DNA of 64,000 bases, from positions 14,810,501 to 14,874,500 of the forward strand of contig NC_012870.2 in assembly GCF_000003195.3 (NCBI RefSeq), in the 5' to 3' direction. The notes under the pieces were generated by a model. The model was given only the letters and a program-made list of their open reading frames with translations, had not been told where the DNA came from and ran no database searches. Each line of letters begins with the position of its first letter. The first letter of the stretch is position 1. A program made the position numbers and the translations under genes. Shown piece after piece: positions 11,590 through 22,007 of the stretch. Origin of the DNA: Sorghum bicolor (lineage: Eukaryota > Streptophyta > Magnoliopsida > Poales > Poaceae).

Positions 11590-12247
11590 AATACAGGTAT
11601 TTTCTACAATGGGATTTTATAGCAACCAAACCAACTTGTGGCAATAGCAACAAGCTATTGCATCGCTTTAGATATTTAGTTGCAATAAACAGCTATCTAT
11701 TGCAATGGTCATGATAAATATTACAACAAAATAAAACTATGGCAGTAGCAACACACTATTGCATCGCCATGAAAATTACCGATTGCAACAGTCGTGGTAA
11801 ATATTACAACAAACAAAAATGGTGGCAACAGAAATAATCTATTGCATCGCCTTGAAAATTTAGTTGCAATACATAGTCTACCTTTTGCAATAGCCGTGAT
11901 AAATATTACAACCCGACAACACTGTGGCAATAATGTCAAGCAGTGGCAACACTGTTCTATATGGTTGCAAGAGCACCTGGCATTTGCAATGCTAATTAGT
12001 ACTAATGCAACACAATGTCATCATGGCAATATTTTGAACCTGTAGCAACACACTTCACAAAAGAGTTGCTATAGGTCTAACCTCTTGCAACGACAAAGGT
12101 AAATATTGCGACCCACTATTTTTGTGGCAACACAGTCACCTTGTTGCTACGCTTTTGGAGAAATGTTGCAAATCACACCCCTATCACAACATAATTTGTG
12201 GCGTTGTAAAGGGCATCATGTGGCAATAGGGTCAAAATCTAGTAGTG
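11590..12247 (-). repeat. CACTA subterminal repeat region and 5' terminus
   Basis: About 650 bp with repeated TTGCAATA, GTGGCAACA and TATTGCATCGC words in both orientations, ending in TAGTAGTG at 12247. The reverse complement begins CACTACTAGATTTTGAC. This is the typical arrangement of TnpA-type binding sites next to a CACTA terminal inverted repeat. Confidence 0.7.
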
Positions 12248-13379
12248 TTCGGCTATCTAGCTGAATTATTTTTTTCCTAGTTAACTATTTGTTTCGCTTG
12301 ATCGCCATAGCGCATCTGGTGTGAAGCTGAGTGCTTTTTTTTTATGTCTAACAAGTAACAACGATTAGACCCTAAGGCCGATTGGTTTTGTCATGCTTGC
12401 TACGGCTTGCCACTCTAATAATAGATAGTACATACATACTCCGCCATCTCAAAAATACTTGACCTTATATGATTCAAATTTTATCCTAAAATACTTGACA
12501 CTCTTAGTTTTCAGTGTGCCTTTCTCTTCTACCAATACATCCTTTTCTTTTTCTAAAATACACCTCTATCTTTGTTTCTCTATATCTCTCTCCTTGTTTC
12601 CTGTGTACAATACCTTTTCACTTTTCCTCAGTTTCCTTGTCCAAACCTAAAACATCATCTATTTCAGGATGGAAGAAGTATGACCAAAATAATAAGGTTT
12701 TAGTCAACTATATTGAGTCACTTGTTTCCATTTGTTTTAGACCGTGCAAGCGCCTTGGCATGACGACCTGGTTCTTCCACCTTTTTTTGAGAGATTTTGA
12801 AAAAAAGAGGGAAAGAGGTCTATCGGAGCTAACTTTTCCTACCAAATTCTCTTTATAACTGTTTATAGGGAAAGAGAATCGAGTGTTCTCAATCTCATGG
12901 AGATACTCTTATGAAGATTCACTACGCATGTATGTACGTATGTACATATGCATGTATGTATGTGAAGCAAACTCTAGCAATCACTAGCTTGATTTTGGCT
13001 GCAATGTATACGTGTCTCTCAAGTAGCATGGATCATCATTCGAGTATATTACTTGGTGTGTCTATTATGAGCTCTGGTATGGCTTACCTTATTTTAGTGC
13101 CATCAACAATGTCTAGCTCCAACGAGAAAAGATAGCTGCAGCAAGAAAAGATAGCTCCATCCGAGCTTATTTGAAAATTTTCATATGTTGAATTTCAATT
13201 GTGAAACCTTAAAACATAATTTTAGGCCTTAAATTATTTAAAATAGAGAAGTCATCAACTATAATGTTGTATAGATCTTTGAGTACTACAACTTTGATAT
13301 AGAATTTATCTTTATACAACTAAATTTAGAAAAAAAAATATGAATTTAATTATGTTGCAGCAATTTTGAGGTGGACCAA
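12248..13379. other. Intergenic, fragmentary repeats
   Basis: AT-rich sequence between the CACTA terminus and P450 gene A. A short Stowaway-like end (TACTCCGCCATCTCAAAAAT, from 12438) appears without its partner. A short ATGTATGTACGTATGTAC-type simple repeat lies near 12925-12960. No supported gene. Confidence 0.35.
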
Positions 13380-13670
13380 ATTGCCAACCCACTCTAGAAA
13401 TCTATTTCTAGAGATGACTTGAATTTCCAAGGTATTCTAAAGGTGGTTGGGAAGCATTACCACCTCTAAAAATGGCAATTTTAGCGGGTATTTCTAAAGA
13501 CGGTCGTGCCGCTTTTAAAAAATGATTTTCTAGAGGTGGGCTGGCTCAAAAACCTTTTTTAGAGGCAGATTTTGATAAAGTCATCTCTAACCCACCGCCC
13601 CCCCCCCCCCCCACCACCCCCAAAAAGGAGATGCCTCTAAAAATGAATTTTGAGGTTGCAGCTGCAGACG
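13380..13670. repeat. CACTA-like subterminal fragment (TTCTAGAGG words)
   Basis: Repeats of TTTCTAGAG, CTCTAAAAATG and GAGGTGGGC in both orientations, including a run of about 15 C at 13597-13611. A related segment occurs at about 39430-39590, at the same place relative to P450 gene B, and similar words occur at 38590-38768 next to a CACTA-type end. It is probably the remains of a non-autonomous CACTA element that was there before the P450 duplication. Confidence 0.5.
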
Positions 13671-14747
13671 GGTTCTTCCAAACAAGAAAGTGGCAAGGAA
13701 GTACCTACCAGGTTATTTGGAAGTAGCTCATATTTAGTACTATGATGAAGTTTAAAAAAAACAACTCAGAAATAAAATCCGACCAAAAGAGTTGGCATCT
13801 ATATTTAGTAGAACTGGTCATCCTCATATGCATGTTCATTGTATGCCGAGGTTCTTCTGAATATTGCATACCATGGTCCTTCTGATTATTTTACCATTAA
13901 TGACAACTTGGTTTAGTAACTAGTTTTGATTATTTGTCTATCATCAAAGCCAAAACATGGGGATTTCAAGTAATAAAAAGGGAAGGCAGAATAACTCCAA
14001 CTATGAACCATAAAAATGTACTTTTCCTAATTCTGAATTTTTCCATTGTTCCATTTTTATTTATCTAAAACTACTGTTGTCGTTTATGAATATTTGTAGG
14101 TCAGAAAGTGGCTTAAATCAGTGTGAAGCACTTTCCATCGATCATCCTTCACATAGATCATCCTGTGAAGGCTAAAGGTAAAAAGAAGGTGAAACCTACA
14201 AGGAAGAAGCAAGGGCTAAATAAAAAAGGATTTAAACATTCTAAATGTGCCACTCTGAATCTAAAAAGGGCAAGGTAGCTGAATTTTTTTTAAGGCTAAG
14301 GAAGGAATTTTCTCCTGCTTCTACCGTATTTGTAGTTTAGAAGTTGCAGTGGCAGCTTCAGCTGATGTGGCTTATATCATATTAGAAAATTTCAATTTCT
14401 GCAAACAAAATTCTAGCATACTCCTATTAAGTAAAGGAAAACTAATAGTAGTATACAGCCTGATGAGACAAAGACCAGCCTCATTTCATTCTTGTACTCT
14501 CATTAGATAATCATTTAATCATTTCGCAAAAGTAAAAACAAAAAGATAACTACACTTAATGTAGAGTGAGGAAACAATAAAACAGAAGCATAGGACAAAC
14601 TCTGTATATATTTATTATCATGCATGCAGTACAGATTGATGTTAAAATTATAATCACACTCTTTCTGGTACAATTTGTTTTTTGCGACCTCTTTCTGGAA
14701 TAAATTAGGAAGCAACAGGAATATAGTGCACATCGTAGATCACCTGA
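13671..14747. other. 3' flank of P450 gene A
   Basis: No gene seen. From about 14320 to the P450 stop the sequence is clearly related to 39605-39953 beside gene B; shared words include TTTGTAGTTTAGAAGTTGCAG and GTAGTATACAGCCT. This gives about 400 bp of duplicated 3' flank, which probably contains the 3' UTR and poly(A) region. No terminator-like element can be asserted. Confidence 0.5.
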
Positions 14748-17700
14748 TTAATTTGGCATAAAATTATTGTAAGGTCTAGCCTTGAGCCAGAGCATGGACT
14801 TCTTTCTTAATGTTATACCAAAGATCTCTGTTGTATCAAATTCTTCCAATCTGACGCCATCCGGTAGATCCCAATCAAAATGGTAAAGAAGGCTAGCAAG
14901 TGCCAGCTCTAGGTTGGCTAGTCCGAGTGTGATGCCAGGGCATATTCTTCTGCCTGCCCCGAACGGAGTGAACTCGAAGTCATTACCCCTAAAATCGATA
15001 CTGCTACTTTCAAATCTTTCTGGCCTGAATTCCTCCGCATCATGCCACAGTTTCATGTCTCTTGCTATTGCCCAAACATTCACAAACACCTTGGTTCCCT
15101 TTGGCACATCATAACCCATAACCTGACATGACTCACGAGATTCTCGAGGGAGCAAGAGTGGTACCGGTGCATGCAGCCGTAAAGTCTCCTTGATCACAAG
15201 CTGTAGATATCTTAACTTGATGAGATCATCTTCAGTTATCTTGTCTTGTCCTTTAAAGATATTCCTCACCTCTAATTGGGCCTTATGCATGACCCGTGGG
15301 TTCTTAGCAAGTTCGGACATTGCCCATACTAGAACGGTTGATGATGTCTCACTCCCAGCAGAGAAAATATCCTGCAATATAGTCTTATAGTTAGGAACCG
15401 TCACATTAATTCTCACGAGACACGACACATATTCGCTTATTTGAAATTTGGATTTGTTGTGAGAGGAAAACACAACTCTGTTATGTAGCACTACTTTAGC
15501 AGTACTTTCAATGAAAAAAAACAGTATTTTCCTCTCAGAACATTTCAACATGAGCATCAGCATAAGCCAAATTTCAGTGAAACGTTGTTTGTTCGCTGAA
15601 AAGTATTGTTGAAGTAGTGCTAAAGAATAGGGCGTAAATATCCTCACATAAAACTCAAAGATATTCCCATCAATTCCATAGGCTCTAACAAACATTGATA
15701 ATAACAACTATTTGATATGTATATTCTATTTTCTAAACAAATACTCACATGTACTATTATGAAAAGAAATAACATAAGCAACCCCTAATTTGCAGTTAAA
15801 TTTCCCACCTATACCATTATGCAACATCATTAAAGTAAATCTTAAACTTTGCATCTAAATTACCCACCATGTTATGTCATTATGATGGATAATGCAAGAA
15901 ATACCTTAAATTACCATTTAAGTTACTACTTCTGCCATTATTATAAATTAAATGAAATATCTTCTTAAAATTACATCTAAATTACAAACCTATGCTGGTA
16001 TGGAATGTTTAAATCACTAAAAATTTAAAATTACACCTATATATATATTTTTTTAAGTGACCCACTTCTATTAGTATAAATTATATAAAAACTGACCTAT
16101 AAGACATACATGTTGTGTATACACTTTCACTAAAGTTATATGTACTAATAGTATAATTGTGGTTAAGAACCATATTCCATTTTGTAAGTGTGTGGTGTAG
16201 TGGGTGAAAAGTCAGTGGGAAAAATTATGTTCACTGCTTGATCGACTATGAACCGGTGGTAATAACCACCATCATATCGTTTCCACCGCTGGATTATACA
16301 TTGACATGGCAGTAAAAATAGTTTTCGCCATGGGGTTTTCACTATACTACGTCCCACTGGCCGGCCTTTGAACAAGCGGTGAAACATTATCATCACTGGT
16401 TTAGTAGAAATCGGTGATGAAAATACATACCATTGGTAAAAATAATTTCGCTAGTACTAATCTACTATACATATATTTTTTTTTGACAAGAAAATTTTCA
16501 CATATTGAGTAGTAGAGGAGGTTAAGAACTTAGGATACCCCTAGTTACTCGAGACCCTTTTGAAGTGAACAATGATACTATCCTCCTGGTTAGCATCAAT
16601 AGCCTCTCCTAGATCTTACTTCAAACTCTACCATCGATTTAGGTGCCGTGGTGCAAGACTAAAATACCATTTGTGTTATATTAAATAAGAATGTATTCTA
16701 CAATCTAAATTCTTATTTTTTTTATAAAGTACAAGAGTTCTAATTAAAAGGAAGGTAAAGATATTCAACTTTATTTGAGGATTAAAAAATTGTAGCAGCT
16801 AACAAAAATGAAAATTTACTGTCAGAATCTAGATCTAAGATGTCTTGTCACATGGTTTGCAGTATAAGACCAATTTTTTTTGAGAGAGTATAAGACACCA
16901 AGATTTAGGCCTTGTTTACTTCCAAATTTTTTTGCAAAATAGGAACAATAGCACTTTCGTTTGTATTTGACAAATATTGTCTAATTATGGACTAAGTAGA
17001 CTCAAAAGATTCATCTCGTTAATTCCGACCAAATTGTGCAATTAGTTTTTATTTTTATCTATATTTAATACTTCATGCATACGTCTAAAGATTCGATGTG
17101 ACGTAGAATCTGAAAATTTTTGCAAAAATTTTGGAGAACTAAACAAGGCCTTAATAAGCTATAACGTTCTAACTAGATGTGTATTGAAGCCAGCTGGAAC
17201 TGCCTGGCACATGGAATGAATACGGATAGGGAAAAAAAATATACCTCACAACCACAATAAGGATAAAGTATCTTATGTATTGTGGTAGGAAATAAATAAA
17301 AATAACAGCACAAAGATAATTAATTATATTAGTTGTAGGTATTAATTAATATGAACTACACTAATGTTTAGTGCAATAAAATTTCATTTGCCCGACGCTA
17401 AAATTAATTTTATTAGTTGTATTTATTAACATGAACTACTAATGCTCCTAGTGCAATAAAAATTCGTTTGCTTCACGCTAAAACTAGAAACAAACTACAG
17501 CATTAAGAACAAAGTATCATATATATGCATTTGGAGGAGTTTTGCAGGTGTGTCGTCTTATTGACAAAATGATCGATGATTTAGAGAGCACATTTTTTTA
17601 TATAAAAAAAATATGATTTAGAGAGTAAATTAATTTCAGAAAGAATTTAAGAGATGCTCTTAGCTTTATAAGAGCTGATCTTAATTACCCAAATAACCGT

Positions 17701-18603
17701 GCTGACAATCTCGTTGGTGAGAGCGAACTGCAGGCCACCTTCCTTCTGCAGCCTCAGGAGAACACCCAGAAGGTCCTCGTCTCGCTCTGGCGCCGTCGCC
17801 ATGGCTTGATCAGCTTCACGCTCCTGGATGATGCTCTGGATGATCCGGTACATGTTCCTCTGGCACCTCCTCGCGCTCCTCGCGGCGGCGCTGAACCGGC
17901 GTACCAGCCGCGACGACGGGTACAGGTCCGCCAGGTTGAACCCCGCCGCCAGCCGCACCACCTCGTCCAGCTCATACATGTACTCGTCCCGGTACTGGCA
18001 CCGGTCGCCGACGACCGTGCGCGCGGCGACGTCGTTTATCATGCGGCAGATCCCGTCGGTGAGGTTGACGACGACGGGGCCACCGCCGCACTGGTCGGAG
18101 ACGGAGCGGAGGAGGTTCGCCACCTCCTCTTGCCGGATGTTCCGGAACGAGAGCACGCGGCGCTGGCTGAAGATCTCGAGCATGCACAGCTTGCGGAGCT
18201 CGCGCCAGTGGGCGTTGTAGGGGGAGCAGATGATGTCCTTGCCGCCGCAGCTGACGGTCTCGAGGGTGACGCCCAGGTAGCGGTTGCAGAAGGAGAGGTC
18301 GTGGGTCCTCAGCACCTCCCGGGCAGCCTCGGCGGAGGAGACCACCAGCGAGGGCACGGCGCCGAAGCGGAGCATCATGACGGGCCCGTAGGTTCCGGAC
18401 ATCTCGCGCAGCGCCCGGTGAGGCAGGTCGCTGAAGCGCGACAGGAGGAGGTGGTGCAGGCTGCCGATGAGCGGCAGCTGCCATGGCCCTGGCGGCAGGC
18501 GAAGCGCTGATGATGGCTTCGTGCGGGAGTAGCTAAGGATGAGCCTGAGAAGGAGGAGGGCGAGGAAGACGAAGGCCACAATATACAGGATCCTGATGTC
18601 CAT
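14748..18603 (-). CDS. Cytochrome P450 gene A (CYP71 clan)
   Basis: Heme monooxygenase, expected to be ER-anchored and to act with NADPH-P450 reductase; the substrate is unknown. Exon 1 is 17689-18603 (305 codons) and exon 2 is 14748-15371 (207 codons plus stop), giving 512 aa, normal for the family. The intron (15372-17688) is phase 0 with GT-AG ends. Visible are an N-terminal membrane segment (about residues 5-25), PPGP (37-40), C-helix WRELR (133-137), I-helix AGSETS (310-315), KETLR (366-370), FRPERF (420-425) and the heme loop FGAGRRICPG with Cys449. All key residues are present. The start ATGGACATC follows a leader that is conserved in gene B. It resembles grass CYP71/CYP99-type enzymes of specialised metabolism, but I cannot assign a subfamily. 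Confidence 0.93.
15372..17688 (-). other. Intron of P450 gene A with transposon insertions
   Basis: A 2.3-kb intron, against 930 bp in gene B. The excess is explained by a Tourist-like MITE (16908-17150), a transposon-like segment at about 16160-16440 with CCACCG/CACCGGT words, and a tandem duplication of about 80 bp (about 17325-17400 and 17409-17480, both with GTGCAATAAAAWTTC) present once in gene B. A further MITE-like stretch lies near 15415-15640. I see no separate gene. Confidence 0.7.
16908..17150. mobile_element. Tourist-like MITE in the P450 A intron
   Basis: A 243-bp element with ends GGCCTTGTTTACTTCC and the inverse of GAGAACTAAACAAGGCC, flanked by TTA at 16905-16907 and 17151-17153. 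The TTA/TAA duplication is characteristic of PIF/Harbinger-related Tourist MITEs. Related copies lie at 10200-10438, 52841-53065 and, in part, about 44415-44625 and 52530-52700. Confidence 0.85.
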
Positions 18604-18981
18604 TTTTTTTGCCAGGGGATGGGACAAGTTTGCAGGCAACTGCGTGTAACATAAACATATATATAGACTTTGGCTTGTTTGGTACAGCTCAACTTCATTA
18701 GTAAAATTGTTTTTTAAAAATAGCTTCATGAGTGACTTTGTAGATGAAGCTGAGCTGTTTTAAAAAAGTGTTTGGCAAAATAGTTTCACCAACTACTTTA
18801 TGCATAGTTGAGAAAGAGAAATGAGAGAGAAAACTATAATAAGCTACTTTTTTCAACTTCATTTTAACTTATGTCTTTGTGAGAGGAGGAGAAAAACAAT
18901 TTCACCCATGAAACTGTTTTGAAAATAAATGTTCGCCAAAAAAAACTAACTCATAACAGCTCATAAAGCTATTCTGAATTA
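18604..18981. promoter_or_regulatory. Upstream region of P450 gene A
   Basis: The first 80 bp (minus-strand leader) is shared with gene B: TTGCCAGGGGATGGGACAAG and GCAACTGCGT. A TATATATA stretch at about 18657-18664 could serve as a TATA box. Further upstream the sequence from about 18675 looks like another MITE-derived stretch with TTTGGTACAGCTCAACTT and inverse-like words near 18955. The TATA assignment is by position only. Confidence 0.4.
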
Positions 18982-19326
18982 GGGCCTGTTTAGATTGGGA
19001 ACGAAAATTTTTTGGGTGTCACATCGGATGTGTCGGAAGAATGTCGGGAGGGGTTTTTAGAAACTAATAAAAAAATAAATTACATAGCTCGTAAGGAAAC
19101 TGCAAGACAAATTTATTAAACATAATTAATCTATCATTATCATACGTGGGTTACTGTAGCACTTAAGGCTAATCATAGAGTAACTAGGCTTAAAAGATTC
19201 GTCTCGCGATTCTCAACTAAACTGTGTAATTAGTTTATTTTTTATCTATATTTAATGTTTCATGTATATGTCCAAAGATTTGATGGGATGGATGAAAATT
19301 TTTTGGTTGGAGAACTAAACAGGGCC
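18982..19326. mobile_element. MITE with GGGCCTGTTTAG ends
   Basis: A 345-bp element starting GGGCCTGTTTAGATTGG and ending with the inverse, GAGAACTAAACAGGGCC. It contains the GATTCGTCTCGCGATTCTC motif common in grass MITEs of this type. The left flank is TTA (18979-18981); the right flank AAA is a poor match, so the duplication is decayed. Confidence 0.7.
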
Positions 19327-19399
19327 AAAGATATAGGTAGCACTAGTACTCCTATACACATCGAGATGTGAAACCAAATAAACCACCCTTTTGACCTAG

Positions 19400-19520
19400 T
19401 GTCTTGAGCGGATATTTATTTTGCGCATGCCTCGCGCGAGCCTTCAAGATATATTTCTGTATTTGATTGTATAATATGCTAATCACAAATAGCTAAGGCA
19501 ACGGAACAGACGAAGCAGTG
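19400..19520. repeat. P450-upstream block, copy A
   Basis: About 800 bp upstream of P450 gene A. It contains GATATTTATTTTGCGCATGC, CAAGATATATTTCTGTATTTG, ATAATATGCTAATCA and AAGGCAACGGAACAGACGAAG. The same ordered words recur at about 33630-33960, 34860-35230, 44810-44975 and 49187-49365. I read it as duplicated promoter-side sequence of a P450 array. Confidence 0.6.
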
Positions 19521-19532
19521 ATTAGTTATATA

Positions 19533-19790
19533 CTCCCTCCATCCCAAATTCCCAAATTGTAAGTCATTCCAAGAATCTAACTTTTCTAAGTTTGACCAAA
19601 TTTATATGATAAAATAATTATTATTATGATACCAACTAAATATCATTAGATTCTTCCTTAATTATATTTTCATAGTAGTTTCACTTTACGTTACAAATCT
19701 TAGTATTTCTCTCTATAATTTTGGTCAAACATGAAAATGCTTTGACTCTCTAAGATTCTTGGAATGACTTACAATTTGGGATGGAGGGAG
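19533..19790. mobile_element. Stowaway MITE
   Basis: A 258-bp palindromic element with CTCCCTCCATCCCAAATT at the left and its inverse at the right, flanked by TA at 19531-19532 and 19791-19792. The inverted repeats extend inward through AAGTCATTCCAAGAATCT. Ends and TA duplication are diagnostic of Stowaway (Tc1/mariner-related) MITEs. A small CCCAAATT duplication sits just inside the left end. Confidence 0.92.
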
Positions 19791-19825
19791 TACTATGCAC
19801 TAGCACTAGTACGTTGTCATCTAGT

Positions 19826-20821
19826 CAGAGCCGGCCCTATGGGAGGGGCAGCAGGTGCGCCGGCCATGGGCCCTTGCAGCTTGGGGGCCTAAATATGTAT
19901 AGTACTAGTATATCTCTATTCTCTGTATATGTATTGAGTTACAGGTAACGAGCAGCCGCAACGCCTGTCGCAAAGAGCCAGAGACACGGACTCGCGGTGT
20001 CTCGCCAAATTCCCGATTGACGGCACTGCACGCAGACGTAGGCACGCAGCCATTGCTCTGGCCACAAACCTGCAGTCATCGAGGCCTCGAGGGACTTCAA
20101 ACAAATCAGCCAATCAGGCAATCACCAATCAGATCTTTATTGAATATTGATTTGATTCAGTTTCATATTTTCAGTTTATATGATCATGCCAAATTTTATA
20201 TGCCCTAGTTTTTTTTCTTGTTCAATTTTTGTCTATTACTTTGCACAGGTACTCATGTAGTCATATTTTTATTTTAATTTAGGTAAAGTGTTAGAATTTG
20301 AGAATGTTACCTAAAAAATATGAGTTGGGGGCTGCGAAGAAGAACACTTTCGGCAGTCACAACAAGGTGCTTTAGATAAGTTTTTTTCAGTTTCAAGTAG
20401 CGCTGTGCCTGAGCGTGATGAGAACCTTATAGATGCACCTGAGAATCAAGAAGAGACTATGTCACAAGAAAGGTTAAATGGTTTGGCTATGTGCACCATC
20501 GAAAGGGATATCTTGGACACTATTGATCTTAATACCGTTCTCGATGATTTTGCATCAAGAAATGTCCGAAGAAATTTATTTATATAAAAAGCAATGAATA
20601 TGACGAAATTCTATTTTTTCTCAAGGTAATCATATTAGTTCTAAAAGTACAAATATATTGCTTTTTAATCTACACTGTTTCTCGCTATTGATAATTATCA
20701 GACATATTAATTTTAAATATTGATTTCCCTTTATAAACAAAAATAGCCTATATATTATAGACTAGAGAGGCCATCGCGACGAGCTCGCCAGAGGGCCCTC
20801 GAAATCGTAGGGCCGGCGCTG
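19826..20821. mobile_element. hAT element, internally deleted, with perfect target duplication
   Basis: A 996-bp element with ends CAGAGCCGGCCCTA (19826) and the inverse of TAGGGCCGGCGCTG (to 20821), matching at 13 of 14 positions. The 8-bp duplication CATCTAGT flanks it at 19818-19825 and 20822-20829. The interior keeps only the first and last pieces of a transposase gene (20304-20587). This is a Ds-like derivative needing transposase from elsewhere. Confidence 0.92.
20304..20587 (+). pseudogene. hAT (TTF/ZMYM1-like) transposase remnant
   Basis: Start and end of a plant hAT transposase fused by internal deletion. The N-terminal piece reads MLPKKYELGAAKKK. After a one-base frame change near 20360 the frame continues as QQGALDKFFSVSSS and then RLNGLAMCTIERDIL...LDDFASRNVRRN, which resembles the extreme C-terminus of TTF-type hAT transposases. 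The catalytic core and most of the dimerisation domain are missing, so no active protein is expected. Identification is from family memory, not a search. Confidence 0.75.
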
Positions 20822-20829
20822 CATCTAGT

Positions 20830-21659
20830 GAAAAGATAATATATATTCTGATAATTAATCATGAATTAAAATGAACGGCAACATCTCGCACCGTGTTCCC
20901 ACGCCGCCTGCGCCACCAAGCCGGGCTCCCATGCCGTCCGCCACCAGCCAGGCCACCTGGCGCCACCATGCGCACGTCAGGCCGCCGGTCGGGGCCCAAC
21001 CGCACCACCGTGATGTGATCCCTGCGCCATAGGCTGCCCTGCGTCGGGCTTCGCCGCCAGCCGAGCTGCCTGCGCCAACACGCCGTGGCCGTGAGAGCGG
21101 GCCGCACCGCCGTTCGGGGCCTGACCGCACCGCGTCGGATCGTTCGGCTTATAAGCCATAATTGTAAATAAAAAAATACTGTTAAATAGTTAGCAAATTT
21201 AACTTATAAAGTTAAGTGAACAGGTTGTGTCCCTATACCAATCCAAGGCTGCCCCTGCACTGGCCCCTTTGTCACCACTTGCCACCGCCATCTCAGTTGC
21301 TCCGATGTCAACTGCGGTGGCGGCGACGACGACAGCGGCGCAATCTGACAGCGCGTTACGGAAGAACTAGTGAAGGAACTCCTAAGGTTTAGCAGGCGCA
21401 GTCTCTTAAGGTGTCGGGCGGAACGAGAATCCTTTTTCTCGTAGTGTGGCAGTCTCATGTTGACCGTACGGAAATGAAGGGATTCACGGCCGGTCCGCGG
21501 GAGGTCGCCCGGTAGCATGTGAGATGGAACAAGGCACCGTGGGGGTGATTTTTTTGTCCTAAGGGCAACTCCCTTATTGGACATATTGAGAAATGTACAA
21601 ACACACATCACAATATGAATCTGTATTGAGTTATATGTTTACACACTTCTCAATATGAT
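20830..21659. other. Unassigned GC-rich stretch before the second CACTA remnant
   Basis: Contains GC-rich sequence at 20870-21140 and 21230-21540 with open frames on the minus strand that look like composition artefacts. The left boundary of the second CACTA remnant must lie in this interval or just left of it, but no CACTA terminus is visible. Confidence 0.3.
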
Positions 21660-21881
21660 CCTAATGGTAGAGGAAGTGGAAGCACATGTCCTCAAGGAAA
21701 AAATAACTTATTTGGAGACGTGGTGCAAAATGCCAAGGACATACAAATGCTTGAGCGATTACTTGTCGCTGCTGATGAAGACGAAGACGATGACGTAGGA
21801 CCTTCGGATAGTGTCGCTTATTTGGATAATATTGACAGTGATGACGAGACCTATAATCCCAACCACGAGGACTATTCGTAA
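21660..21881 (+). pseudogene. C-terminal end of a CACTA Tnp2 transposase
   Basis: The frame opens with PNGRGSGSTCPQGKNNLFGD, continues VVQNAKDIQMLERLL and ends in an acidic tail DETYNPNHEDYS with TAA at 21879-21881. Acidic tails of this kind are usual at the C-terminus of CACTA Tnp2 proteins. Everything upstream is missing. It lies 126 bp before the TnpA-like gene on the same strand, the normal order in a CACTA element. Confidence 0.7.
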
Positions 21882-22007
21882 TACATGTAATACTATGTCT
21901 TTTTTAAATTATTGACATTTTTGTTTTGTTTATTTATTTTCAAGTCTCTAATATGCTTACTAATAAGTCTTGTTTCATTCTTTGTGTGTGCAGGTGTTTG
22001 ATCAAAG

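Larger units (their letters stand above)
1..12247 (-). mobile_element. Decayed CACTA (En/Spm) transposon, left end outside window
   Basis: A DNA transposon read on the minus strand. Its 5' terminus is at 12247, where the reverse complement begins CACTACTAGATTTTGAC. Next to it, 11590-12230 is packed with TTGCAAYA/GTGGCAA words, typical of CACTA subterminal repeats. Inward come a Tnp2-type transposase (8927 down to 6370) and a TnpA-like gene (5147 down to 84), both on the minus strand in the usual CACTA order. The other terminus is not seen and should lie left of the window. Several MITE-like segments interrupt it (5753-5949, about 10200-10438, about 11010-11579). The link between the 12247 terminus and the two genes is inferred from order, orientation and the lack of another boundary. 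Confidence 0.6.

Noticed and set aside
17806..18510. Long open frames on the plus strand opposite P450 exon 1 (also 41647-42332 opposite gene B)
   Set aside because: They are mirror frames of GC-rich P450 coding sequence. The minus-strand frame has all P450 motifs and correct splice sites.
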